Below are positions 41,995 through 50,585 of a DNA stretch of 64,000 nt, piece after piece (the stretch's first letter is position 1; each line of letters begins with the position of its first letter). The notes beneath the pieces were generated by a model. The model was given only the letters and a program-made list of their open reading frames with translations. It was not told the origin of the DNA and ran no database searches. The translations under genes and the position numbers were made by a program. The DNA comes from JABDGM01 sp046349975 (lineage in GTDB: Bacteria > Planctomycetota > Planctomycetia > Pirellulales > Lacipirellulaceae), in contig JAXMBH010000011.1 of the NCBI GenBank assembly GCA_046349975.1, positions 1-64,000 of the forward strand. The letters run 5' to 3'.

Positions 41995-44495
41995 GCAGCG
42001 ATCGCAGCGACAATAAGCGCGGCTGCACCGATGGTGGGTTCGGGCACGGCGACCATGTCGCGTGCGAAGCCGGCCGCAATACCGGGCAGGCTCATGCCGA
42101 CGTTGGTTCGCCAGATGGTATAATCGGCAGCATCTACGATGCCATCGCCGTTTCCATCAGCGGTTGAGTTGGTGGTGCCGTAATTCTGACGCCAGACGTT
42201 GTAGTCGTTGATGTCGACGGCCCCGTTGCGGTCGTAGTCGCCTGGCAGCGCGGTGGAGTCGAGCATCAAGAGAAGTTGAGGTCCGGGGTCGGTGCCGCGT
42301 TCTTTCGACGCGAGGCGGAGCGACGCGAGTGCGTCGTCGACATTTTCGCCGTCAAAGCGAACCTCCCGGGCAATTAGGAATGTGACCTGCCGATCGGGGT
42401 TTTCGCGGACGAAGTCGGAAACATCAAGCGAAAGCGTGCGCGAGGCGGCGATGCCGGTGAAGTGGCCAAGGATGTGGGCGGTGTTGCCGACGTCGTCGAT
42501 AAAGTTTTCGCTGATGTCGTCGACCGCCGTGCCAAGGCTGTCTTTCAGATTGGGGGCGTTGTTCCAAGTGATTGTGGATTCGCTCCAATTGTCGTCGGCG
42601 ATGCCATACACATGCGTGATGACGGCGGCATCGGTGCCGGTGTTCTCGCCGTAAACTTGCAGGATGGCATTTTCGATTGAGGATTTGGCCAGCGTGCCGG
42701 TGTCAAATTTTATGAACGTTACGTTGCGGGCGGCTGGGTCGACCGCGTCGTTCTTGGCGAACAGATTAGGACTCGAACCGAAGTTTGCGTTGGCATTGGT
42801 GCCGGATTTCACCATCGCGTCGTCGCTCACGCCGAGCGTGCGAACGTACGCCGGCGCGCTCTTCAACACAGAAACCAGAAAGACACTTTGAGCCGGCTGC
42901 GAGAGATCGAGAATCCCATTGGTCGGCACCGTGATGATCTGGCTCACCTCGCCGTGGCGATCGCTGCTGACTTCTTCCACGATTGCGCGAGCACCCGGCG
43001 CAATTCCCCAGCCGGTGAGATTGATCGTGAGCGAGCGGGTTGATGTGCCTTCATTCGCCGAGAACAGGTAATATTTGCTGTTCGCGGTATCACGTGCGGC
43101 GGCCATGCGCAGGTCAGTCGCGCCCGTGCCCGAGCGTGTCGGCGCAGTAAAAAGATCGTTTGAACCGGCGAAGCCTTTGGCGAAGAGGCGGACGACCTCG
43201 CCGCCGGCGGTCGAGCCGCCGATGTTGTACGGTGAATTGTTGTTGTCGACGAAGTGCGTGCCGTTCTTCTTGACGCCAGTCGGCCCGTCGCCGGGGCCCT
43301 GGCTGAATTTGAACACGTAGAGTTCATCGGGCTTATTGTTAGCGAGCTGGGCGAGAATAGAACCGAAGCGAGAGAATTGTGAAGGTGTGTCGAGCGTGTC
43401 AGTGATGTTGTCGAAATTGCCCGCGGTTTGGACGTTGAATTCGCTAATCGCATACCGCATGGCAGTCCCTCCGGCAGCGGCGTTGACCGTATTTTTAACG
43501 TTGCCGAGTTCGGTGCCGAAGGAATCGCCGGTGAGGCCGTAGCGTTGGTAAGCGTAGGTGTCGATGAGGCTAAAGTTCGGGTCGACCGTTCCGAAGAGCG
43601 TTTCATGCAGGTTCTGCATCATGGGCTGGCCCCATGTTGGGTAATACGTAATCGGGTTGCCGGCCGTCACGGGGCCTTGGACTTGAGCGTCGAGCGATTT
43701 GCCGTAGAGTACATTGACGTCCGCAACGGCGGCTTGCACGGCGTCCGACGCGTAGTGCAATCGCTCGAGCCATTCGGAGGCGGGAATGTTATCGCCGTTG
43801 GGTTCGTTGTACATCTGGAAGCGATGCACGTCGAAGTTCTTCGCGAGGTAGAAGGCCTGCGCGTAGAAATGTTGCCACTGTTCCCAGCGATCAGCCCAAC
43901 CCGCGGTGGTGCCGGCAGCATCCCAAGGGAAGCTGCCGTCGGTGTAGTTGATCTCCACTAGCGGATCGATGCCGAGCGCGCGGAGCTGACCGAAGGCGTA
44001 CTTCAGATTGATGATGTTGCTGCCGGTGGTGGGATTGTTCTGGTAGCGACCTTCAAGATATGCCCAGTTGATGTACGAACTGCTGAGCGGATTCTCACGG
44101 AGGGCGGTGCGGCGGGCTTCAAAGGTGGCTTGCGAGGAAACGCCGTCGCCCCAAGGTGCGAGGTCGTCGGAGGCTTCGACGGTGGTCGGAGTCGGCCAAA
44201 CGCGTGCGCCGTTGACGCCCGAGTAGCGCCACCAGTCGGCCGTGTTGCTGTTCGGCATGAAGTGGCCACTGTTGTAACCGACAATTTCGGGGGTCTTGCC
44301 GGCGAGTGTATTGGGAAGCGTGACATTGACCGCGCTAACAGCGCCGGTTACCAGAAGCTGTAGTGAGATCGCGAAGATGGTGACGCGCTCAGTGCGGAAG
44401 CCACGCGCTGCGCTGTACCGCCGGCTACGCCACCAGGGCCGTGCGTGGCGGCGACGCGATATCAGCACGTGGCGAGGTCGGGCCACAGGCGTCAT
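41748..44495 (-). CDS. clan GH-A hydrolase-like PEP-CTERM protein
   Basis: About 915 residues. The start is the ATG complementary to 44495, or a codon 24 nt upstream. A basic N-region and signal-like segment (TIFAISLQLLVTGAVSA) is followed by a TIM-barrel-like domain: MYNEPNGD with the likely acid/base Glu, and AISEFNV with the likely nucleophile Glu, as in clan GH-A glycosidases. Next come a DNRLRE/CBM96-like region (RTLGVSDDAMVKSGTNANANFGSSPNLF, then FIKFDTG), a dockerin-like double EF-hand (GDYDRNGAVDINDYNVWR, DGNGDGIVDAADYTIWR) and a PEP-CTERM sorting signal (AVPEPTIGAAALIVAAIAAQ). About 75 more residues follow, reading antisense to lhr. Probably surface-located and acting on polysaccharide. 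Confidence 0.75.
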   Translation of the reverse strand: MTPVARPRHVLISRRRHARPWWRSRRYSAARGFRTERVTIFAISLQLLVTGAVSAVNVTLPNTLAGKTPEIVGYNSGHFMPNSNTADWWRYSGVNGARVWPTPTTVEASDDLAPWGDGVSSQATFEARRTALRENPLSSSYINWAYLEGRYQNNPTTGSNIINLKYAFGQLRALGIDPLVEINYTDGSFPWDAAGTTAGWADRWEQWQHFYAQAFYLAKNFDVHRFQMYNEPNGDNIPASEWLERLHYASDAVQAAVADVNVLYGKSLDAQVQGPVTAGNPITYYPTWGQPMMQNLHETLFGTVDPNFSLIDTYAYQRYGLTGDSFGTELGNVKNTVNAAAGGTAMRYAISEFNVQTAGNFDNITDTLDTPSQFSRFGSILAQLANNKPDELYVFKFSQGPGDGPTGVKKNGTHFVDNNNSPYNIGGSTAGGEVVRLFAKGFAGSNDLFTAPTRSGTGATDLRMAAARDTANSKYYLFSANEGTSTRSLTINLTGWGIAPGARAIVEEVSSDRHGEVSQIITVPTNGILDLSQPAQSVFLVSVLKSAPAYVRTLGVSDDAMVKSGTNANANFGSSPNLFAKNDAVDPAARNVTFIKFDTGTLAKSSIENAILQVYGENTGTDAAVITHVYGIADDNWSESTITWNNAPNLKDSLGTAVDDISENFIDDVGNTAHILGHFTGIAASRTLSLDVSDFVRENPDRQVTFLIAREVRFDGENVDDALASLRLASKERGTDPGPQLLLMLDSTALPGDYDRNGAVDINDYNVWRQNYGTTNSTADGNGDGIVDAADYTIWRTNVGMSLPGIAAGFARDMVAVPEPTIGAAALIVAAIAAQLRCGRVRPVCAPLAAFTVRGTISASASISQSLSAKRFAAAAWCTAPATVSSRLAVPRNCSSTSANQRISPPSLAAIALPF

Positions 44496-44625
44496 TTCTT
44501 TCTTCCGAATGTCGATCAAGGTGGGAGGTCAGCGTTTCGGGCGGCCGTGGTCGCCGCTGCGAATCGTGGCTGCAGCGCGCCCTAAACGTTGTGTGCTGAG
44601 AGTTTTATATTCGCGGGCAAGCATT

Positions 44626-45039
44626 TTACGGCGTCGTCAGCTTGAGGTCGGGCGTGTTGTTACTGGATGTCACTTCAATCGTCAGGCCCGAGGTTTCGGG
44701 ATTGGTGTAGCGCTGTGGTACCAAGAGCTTGCCATCTCCGCCTTCTGGACCGCGCTTGGTGCTTTCATATGCTACCACGGCGACTTTGTGCACGCCGACC
44801 ATTGCGCCATCGGTTTTCGAGAACGTGCCCAGTTCAAAGGTGCCATCCGACTTGATTGGGCCTCTAGCCCCGCGACCGGCCGTTGGCAAGGTTATGACAT
44901 TTCCCGTGGTAAGCGGCTTTCCGTCGAGTGTTACGGAACCGATAACCTTTGCGGTTGATGCCGACCCGCGTCCACAACCGGTTGCGACGACAAATGCAAA
45001 CGCAAGAAGCGGCAAAATGACGACAGCCGAGCGACTCAT
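44626..45039 (-). CDS. lipoprotein with carboxypeptidase-regulatory-like fold
   Basis: About 137 residues from the ATG complementary to 45037-45039. A type-II signal ends in the lipobox ATGC (about residues 19-22), so the protein should be lipid-anchored after cleavage. The mature domain begins VIGSVTLDGKPLTTGNVITLP and continues with a beta-rich sequence typical of the short carboxypeptidase-regulatory-like proteins abundant in planctomycetes; its job is unknown. The longer frame upstream is a shadow of the DUF1559 gene. It lies 87 bp downstream of that gene on the same strand, a usual planctomycete pairing, so the two are likely co-expressed. Confidence 0.8.
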   Translation of the reverse strand: MSRSAVVILPLLAFAFVVATGCGRGSASTAKVIGSVTLDGKPLTTGNVITLPTAGRGARGPIKSDGTFELGTFSKTDGAMVGVHKVAVVAYESTKRGPEGGDGKLLVPQRYTNPETSGLTIEVTSSNNTPDLKLTTP

Positions 45040-45125
45040 AAGCGTGGTGGTAACAGATGGTCCGCTCAAAGATGCGGTGAGGGGACCTTCGGTGGAATGC
45101 TGTGAATGGTTGGCAGGGAGGGCGA

Positions 45126-46151
45126 TTAGTAGTTGTCCGTGGCAGTTTCGCCTGACTTGCGACTCGCCATCGGACGAAGTACGCCTTTGAGGTCGACTTC
45201 TTCGCGGACGAACTGCACCGATCCGTCGCAAAAGGCGAAGTGAGTACCGCCGGGGTGCAAGCTGCCGAAGCTCATGTCGTTGTTGTCGTAGCCGCTGGGC
45301 GGTTGCCCCGCATCGGTGTCGGCACGGTAGGCGGTGTTCAAGGGCCAAAGAATATTCTTGGCAGTGTAAATGAAGTTCTCCGGCACCGTTTCCGAGGCAG
45401 AGCCAACGGCCCAGATGCGTTGCGGTCCGCATAGCCACGAGATTTCTCCGATCATAAAGGTGTGACTGGAGCCATCGGTCACATCCTTTAAATTGACTTT
45501 ACTGAAGGGGAAAATCACTCCGTTTGAAGCCGCACCACCACCTGAGCCGCAAGAAGGCGCTTTATTCGGACGAGAGGCCATCGTGTACGAGCTTTCTGGA
45601 TACGTGCTCGCCGGTGGGTTATTCGGACAGGTATGCTTTGCACCCATCACGGCCATGTAATGGGCGCGCAGCAGACTGGGCTCCGATGTATTGTTTGAAG
45701 TCGGGTTGTCGACGTACGTGACCTCCACGTCGGTCTGGCTGGGGCAACGCAAGAACGGTACCTGGAAGTCGTATAGGATCTTCTTATTGTTGGGCGTCGC
45801 TGTGCTGTTCCAGAACTGCTTCAAGTCGAGTCGATCAACGACCTCGCCGTTCTCCATGAAATGCAAAATCTGGATCAAATAGCTGTACGAAGTGTAAGCT
45901 GGATTGGCTGGCGTGGAGCTGGCTTGTGTCGTGGTGGTGGTCGCCGACGGAAAACACTTTTTCGTGTCATGGTGATTCAAGCAAGCAATTGCGATTTGGC
46001 GGAGCCGGTTGACGCACTGGGTGCGCCGGGCCGCTTCGCGGGCGGCTTGGACGGCCGGAAGCAGCAGTGCCACGAGAATGCCGATGATGGCGATGACGAC
46101 GAGGAGTTCCACGAGTGTGAAAGCTCGGCGCGAGCGAGGACCGCGAAACAT
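45126..46151 (-). CDS. DUF1559 protein with prepilin-like N-terminus
   Basis: A 341-residue protein. It starts with a type-IV-prepilin-like cleavage/methylation motif (RRAFTLVELLVVIAIIGILVALLLPAVQAAREAARR), followed by the DUF1559 domain and the C-terminal HPGGTHFAFCDGSVQF, the H-X9-DG signature. Such proteins occur in dozens of copies in planctomycete genomes; they are thought to be pseudopilin-like envelope proteins of unknown function. A cysteine in TRRTQCVNRLRQIA is also conserved in the family. It is followed by a lipoprotein gene and preceded by a PEP-CTERM gene on the same strand. Confidence 0.93.
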   Translation of the reverse strand: MFRGPRSRRAFTLVELLVVIAIIGILVALLLPAVQAAREAARRTQCVNRLRQIAIACLNHHDTKKCFPSATTTTTQASSTPANPAYTSYSYLIQILHFMENGEVVDRLDLKQFWNSTATPNNKKILYDFQVPFLRCPSQTDVEVTYVDNPTSNNTSEPSLLRAHYMAVMGAKHTCPNNPPASTYPESSYTMASRPNKAPSCGSGGGAASNGVIFPFSKVNLKDVTDGSSHTFMIGEISWLCGPQRIWAVGSASETVPENFIYTAKNILWPLNTAYRADTDAGQPPSGYDNNDMSFGSLHPGGTHFAFCDGSVQFVREEVDLKGVLRPMASRKSGETATDNY

Positions 46152-46180
46152 TGAAGAGTTCCTTCCGAAATCCGCCGTGA

Positions 46181-47794
46181 CTAAATTGTTCGTGCCTGCA
46201 TGAGCAAGATGAAACGCCGCCGCGACTTGATGGCGAGCGAGCCAGAAATGATCGCCACTAGTGCGAGCGTCGTTGGCTCCGGCACGGCAGTGCCTTGGCC
46301 AAGGCCCGCGCCGCTGCCCGAGGTGTTCCCAAAACGAGCACGCCAGGCACTGTAGTCATTGCTGTCGACGGTACCGGGGTTATCGACTTCGTTCTGAAGC
46401 GGGCCGCCGTTGCGCCAAAGTACGTAATCAGCAGCGTCGACCGTACCGTTGCCGTTGTAGTCCCCGGGCACTCCGGGGGGCGCGAGCAGGCGAACGACGC
46501 CGTCGCCCAGGAAATAGTCCGATTTAAACGTAGCGGAACTAGTCATACTGCCGTAGGTGCCCGCCGAAGTTTGGGTGACGCCGCCGAGGATGAGGCCGCC
46601 GACCGTGTCATCAATACCGGCAGCCAGGTTGATAGTGCCGCCGTTTGCGCCGCCGGTGAGTGTCAGCGTCGCGGTGTCGGCGATGGCGTTCGTGGCACCT
46701 GTTTGAACGACAAGTTTTCCGGAGCCGAAAATGCCGCCGCCACGATCGCTGGCGCCGTCAACAAGGACATTGCCGATGCCGAGTGAGGATCCTGGGCCGA
46801 CAACGAGCGTGCCCTGAACAACGGAAGTGCCACCCGTCGAGTTGTTCGCACCAGTGATTGTGAGCGTACCGTGATTGGTAGGTTGGCCGGCGGCGGCATC
46901 AAGATAAAACCGGCCAGGACCGCTGATGCTTCCTGTGAGTGTGAGTGATGTGGCAGAGCCAAACATCGCAATTGAAGCGTCCGATTGAAACACGACGTTG
47001 TTGGTGATTGTTTCAACGAGGCCGGTATCCTGACGGATGGCGCCTGGAAAGGCGGCAAAAGGGCCCGACGTGGCTCCAAATCCGTTGAGGTTGAGCGGGC
47101 CGACGCCGAGGGTGTAGGTGCTATTGTTTGTGATCAGATCGAGTTGACCGCCGTTAATAGTAAAACTTGAGGTCTTGGTGGGGATGCCGCCGAGCGAAGA
47201 TCTCCAACGACCGCCGGTGAGTGTCGTTGCACCTTGGTATTCCTTAACTTGTGTCGTATCGCCGGCATTGAATGCGGTGGTGAGGAGACCATCGCCTTTC
47301 TTATTCATTCCTCCGGGACCCGTTATGTTGCCCGTGAGGCTAAGGGCGCCAGCAGTGCTATTGCCTACCGTGTTGCTGACGACGACGTCAACCGAGTCGG
47401 CAAAGTACATGTCGCTTTGGATGCGGCTATTCGTGGCTGCAGTGCCGCTCGAGGTGATCGTGGCCGGTCCGGCGCCTGGCGCATCGAACGTCAACAGATC
47501 GCCCGATACGTTGAAGTTGCGAATGTTCTGAGTGGAAGAGTTAGTGCCCGTGTTGTCGAAGGTCACTGACCCAACCGTGAAGGAGCCATTAAGGTCGATA
47601 TTGCGATTTGCGGTAGGCAGTGTGAAGAGTGCTGCAGCGCCAACGGAGTTCGGTACAGAGTTCTCAAGCCAGTTCGTGGCGTCGACCCAATTGGCCGTGC
47701 CCGAGGAGAGTTTCCATGTTTCTGCGACAACGCTGCCGGAACTAAGAGCGCCAATCGCGGTCAAAGCTGCCAGGCAATGGAACGAAAACTTCAT
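46181..47794 (-). CDS. beta-strand-repeat PEP-CTERM protein, paralogue 1
   Basis: About 537 residues from the ATG complementary to 47794, with GAGGTAAAGGTG as a good Shine-Dalgarno region. A signal peptide (LAALTAIGALSSGSVVA-ETW) leads into a beta-solenoid rich in G-N-T-S, with autotransporter-associated-type repeats such as GNITGPGGMNKKGDGLL and ANNSTGGTSVVQGTLVVGPG. A dockerin-like segment (GDYNGNGTVDAADYVLWRNG) and the PEP-CTERM signal (AVPEPTTLALVAIISGSL, then RRR) end the protein. It probably forms an extracellular fibre or matrix protein sorted by an exosortase. It is the tandem paralogue of the next gene to the right; the last about 120 residues are nearly collinear between the two. 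Confidence 0.88.
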   Translation of the reverse strand: MKFSFHCLAALTAIGALSSGSVVAETWKLSSGTANWVDATNWLENSVPNSVGAAALFTLPTANRNIDLNGSFTVGSVTFDNTGTNSSTQNIRNFNVSGDLLTFDAPGAGPATITSSGTAATNSRIQSDMYFADSVDVVVSNTVGNSTAGALSLTGNITGPGGMNKKGDGLLTTAFNAGDTTQVKEYQGATTLTGGRWRSSLGGIPTKTSSFTINGGQLDLITNNSTYTLGVGPLNLNGFGATSGPFAAFPGAIRQDTGLVETITNNVVFQSDASIAMFGSATSLTLTGSISGPGRFYLDAAAGQPTNHGTLTITGANNSTGGTSVVQGTLVVGPGSSLGIGNVLVDGASDRGGGIFGSGKLVVQTGATNAIADTATLTLTGGANGGTINLAAGIDDTVGGLILGGVTQTSAGTYGSMTSSATFKSDYFLGDGVVRLLAPPGVPGDYNGNGTVDAADYVLWRNGGPLQNEVDNPGTVDSNDYSAWRARFGNTSGSGAGLGQGTAVPEPTTLALVAIISGSLAIKSRRRFILLMQARTI

Positions 47795-47890
47795 CACCTT
47801 TACCTCGGGAGGATTTGTGATCGAATGAATTTGCTGGAAACCGGTCGAACGTGCTTGTCGATGAGGAATATTGCGGCGCGAGGAAACGAG

Positions 47891-49471
47891 CTAGCGACCG
47901 CGTCGCATGGCGTATCCTGCTGATATGACGAGGAAAATCAACGAGAGCGTGCCTGGTTCGGGAATGCCGGCGGCGCCGAGGCCGGTACCTGCGCCAGATG
48001 TGTTGCCGAAGCGGGCACGCCACGCCGCGTAGTCGTTTGCGTCAAGGATGCCGGGATTATCGACCTCATTTTGCAGCGGTCCGCCGTTGCGCCAGAGAAC
48101 ATAATCGGCAGCGTCGACGACACCATTATTGTTGTAGTCACCAGCGACGCCGACGTTAGCCGGCGCCAGCGTGATCAGGCCGGTGCCGGAGAAGTATTCG
48201 TCGAAGATGAAGTTTGCGCCACTGCCCGTGGCACCGTAAGTGCCAGGGGTGGTTTGGGCGACGCCGCCGAGGATAAGTCCACCGACCGTTTCATTTACGC
48301 CGGCGCCGATATTGGCATAGCCATCGTCGGCGACAGCGGCCACACTGCCTCCGGCGAGGGAAAGCGTGGCGCCATCATCGATGGCATTTGTTTCCCCGGC
48401 AACCAGGCTGATGCGGGCGCTAGAGCCCGCAAAGACTGAGTTCGCACTCAACACCGAGACATTGCCGGTGCCGAAGGCATTGGTTGAGGCGAGACCCGCG
48501 ACGAGCGTGCCGGCGTTGACCGTCGTGCCGCCAGTATAGCTGTTGGTGGAAGTGTTAAAGACGATTTGGCCGATGTTCGCATCGTGCACCGCGGCACCCG
48601 CGACAAAGCCGCCGGAACCGCTGATTGCGCCATTGAAAGTAAGTGATCCGGTCGCGGCGCCTTGCATGTGAACGGTCGCGGTCGTTTGCAGGTTGACGGC
48701 GTTAGTCACGACGATCGCCAAATTGGTGTCCGGACGAATCGCGCCAGGGAACGCGGCATGGGGGCCAGAGGTTGGGCCAGCCCCGTTCAGCGTGAGGGTT
48801 CCAGTACCGAGCGAGTACGTGGCAGAGGAAATAAAGTCGACCTGGCCGCCGTTGTTGACTGTGAAGCTGGAAGTAGCCGAAGGCTGAGCGGCATTGGAAA
48901 TGCGCATGCGGCCGTTGTTAATCACGGTCGGACCCGTGTAAGTCTTGCTGTTCGTGCCGAACGTGGCCAAGCCGACGCCGTCTTTCGTAAAACCACCAGT
49001 GCCCGTGATGACACCAGTAATGTTAAGTGACCCGGCGGCTGAAGAAGCCGTGGTGTTGTTTACGAAAGCGGTCACGTTGTCATTCATTCGGAATGATGCC
49101 GTGAACGTGTTGTTTCCCGTGCCGGAACCTTGAGTGGTGATCGTAGCGCCTGCGCCGCCGTTATCGAACGTCAAAGCGGGAGCTGTACCGGTACCCGTCG
49201 TTATGGAATTATTAGAGTTGACGTCGTTGTTGAATACGACCGAACCGATCGTTTGCTGGCCGTCGAGCGTAATGGTTCGATTCGCAGTTTGGCCTGTTGC
49301 GGCGCCGTTAAAGGTGACGGCGGCGCCGACGGCGTTTGGAACAGTGTTAGGGTTCCAATTTGCAGCGGTGTTCCAGCTTCCGTCCCCTGCCAGATTCCAG
49401 GATTGTGCCGTTGCGAAAGTGCCTGCAAACGCAGCGCTCAGAGCTGCCAAACCAATCGCCACGAACTTCAT
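47891..49471 (-). CDS. beta-strand-repeat PEP-CTERM protein, paralogue 2
   Basis: About 526 residues from the ATG complementary to 49469-49471; the 11 codons upstream start at TTG and are weaker. A signal peptide (IGLAALSAAFAGTFATA-QSW) is followed by a Gly/Thr/Asn-rich beta-solenoid with repeat units like ITGTGGFTKDGVGLATFG and TGGTTVNAGTLVAG. The dockerin-like segment GDYNNNGVVDAADYVLWRNG and the PEP-CTERM tail (GIPEPGTLSLIFLVISAGY, then RRGR) follow. The same architecture and order as paralogue 1 indicate a tandem duplication. No enzyme motif is visible. It is transcribed divergently from the sigma/FecR pair. Confidence 0.88.
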   Translation of the reverse strand: MKFVAIGLAALSAAFAGTFATAQSWNLAGDGSWNTAANWNPNTVPNAVGAAVTFNGAATGQTANRTITLDGQQTIGSVVFNNDVNSNNSITTGTGTAPALTFDNGGAGATITTQGSGTGNNTFTASFRMNDNVTAFVNNTTASSAAGSLNITGVITGTGGFTKDGVGLATFGTNSKTYTGPTVINNGRMRISNAAQPSATSSFTVNNGGQVDFISSATYSLGTGTLTLNGAGPTSGPHAAFPGAIRPDTNLAIVVTNAVNLQTTATVHMQGAATGSLTFNGAISGSGGFVAGAAVHDANIGQIVFNTSTNSYTGGTTVNAGTLVAGLASTNAFGTGNVSVLSANSVFAGSSARISLVAGETNAIDDGATLSLAGGSVAAVADDGYANIGAGVNETVGGLILGGVAQTTPGTYGATGSGANFIFDEYFSGTGLITLAPANVGVAGDYNNNGVVDAADYVLWRNGGPLQNEVDNPGILDANDYAAWRARFGNTSGAGTGLGAAGIPEPGTLSLIFLVISAGYAMRRGR

Positions 49472-49953
49472 TGAAAATCTCCGCGCCCCAGTGAAAGTAG
49501 ACAAGGTGGTGGATTGAGAAGAATGCCACCGACCGCGGTTAACGAAAAGAGCTCTCCAACCTTAAAATATTCGAACGTAACAACGTGAGCAAAAGAAAGT
49601 TGTGTGACGGATAGATTTTTTTGGGAGTTGCGAGCACGGCAGCAGGCAAGTGCTGGGCACTATCAGAAAAAGCACTGACGAGTGAGGAGGATCGTGATAG
49701 CGACAGGACGGCGTCACGGTTGGATAAGGTCGCCGGCTGCGCTCCCAGTCCGACATCGGCTAAGTTCTCCACAGCTTCCACGCTCGGGCTGGGCGGCTTT
49801 AACTAGGGCGCGGTCCCGTGAAAGCTGACAGTTTTTCTCCGGATATGTCGATTTTTGCGTTTTTTGGCCCTATCTGAAGGAATGGCCGCAGGCGCATCGT
49901 GGGGACCATTCTTTTGCATTGGGGCGACTTCGAGATCGAGAGGTTGGGCGGAC
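49472..49953. other. divergent intergenic region PEP-CTERM / ECF sigma
   Basis: A 482-bp region between two divergent units. It should hold promoters for both the PEP-CTERM paralogue and the sigma factor operon. An A/T-rich stretch around 49560-49575 and a T7 run at about 49617 are visible, but I cannot define promoter boxes with confidence. An alternative sigma start (ATG 49882) would shorten it. Confidence 0.3.
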
Positions 49954-50472
49954 GTGGACGAATCAAGACGACAGTTCATTCGCTTGATGACGAAGTACGA
50001 GCGGATGGTTTACGGGTACATCTTTTGCTTGGTGCCGAACTGGGCGGATGCGGATGAGATCTTGCAGGAGACGAATATTAGGCTGTGGGAAGAGTTTGAG
50101 AAGTTTAAGCCGGGGACGAATTTCGCTGCCTGGGCCATTCGGGTGGCTCACTTCCAAGTTCTCACGTGGCGAAAGAAAGTCAGCCGCAGTCGGCTGGTGT
50201 TCGATCAGCGAGTGATCGATGCCGTGGCTGCCGAGCCGTTTTGGAACGATGAAGAATTTGAGGCCCGGCAGCAGGCACTCGCGGATTGTGTGTCTGAGTT
50301 ATCGGAGAGCAGCCGGGATTTGTTGAAGCATTGTTATGTGAACGGGGCAAAGGCCAAAGATGTCGCGGTCGAACTGAACCGCACGCCGGCGGCGGTGTAC
50401 AAGGCGCTGGAACGCATTCGCGGCACCTTGCACGCGTGCATTCAGCGCAAATTGACGGGGCCGGCGACTTAG
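49954..50472 (+). CDS. ECF RNA polymerase sigma factor
   Basis: About 172 residues from GTG 49954, with GAGAGG 10 bp upstream; ATG 49882 in the same frame is an alternative. Region 2 reads YERMVYGYIFCLVPNWADADEILQETNIRLWEEF, the planctomycete/verrucomicrobial ECF type, and region 4 reads LSESSRDLLKHCYVNGAKAKDVAVELNRTPAAVYKALERIRGTL, a clear HTH. It directs RNA polymerase to a small regulon. The FecR-domain protein encoded 113 bp downstream is its likely anti-sigma partner, and the divergent PEP-CTERM genes are candidate targets. Confidence 0.92.
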   Translation: MDESRRQFIRLMTKYERMVYGYIFCLVPNWADADEILQETNIRLWEEFEKFKPGTNFAAWAIRVAHFQVLTWRKKVSRSRLVFDQRVIDAVAAEPFWNDEEFEARQQALADCVSELSESSRDLLKHCYVNGAKAKDVAVELNRTPAAVYKALERIRGTLHACIQRKLTGPAT

Positions 50473-50585
50473 CGGAGTTTGCTCGAAGGGCTCAGCGAGT
50501 TTGCTGCTTTTCGGTGCCACGATGTACGGTCACGAATCGCAAAGCTGAGTTCGCAGGCGAAGCAGCAAACCATTTGGACGGTTCG

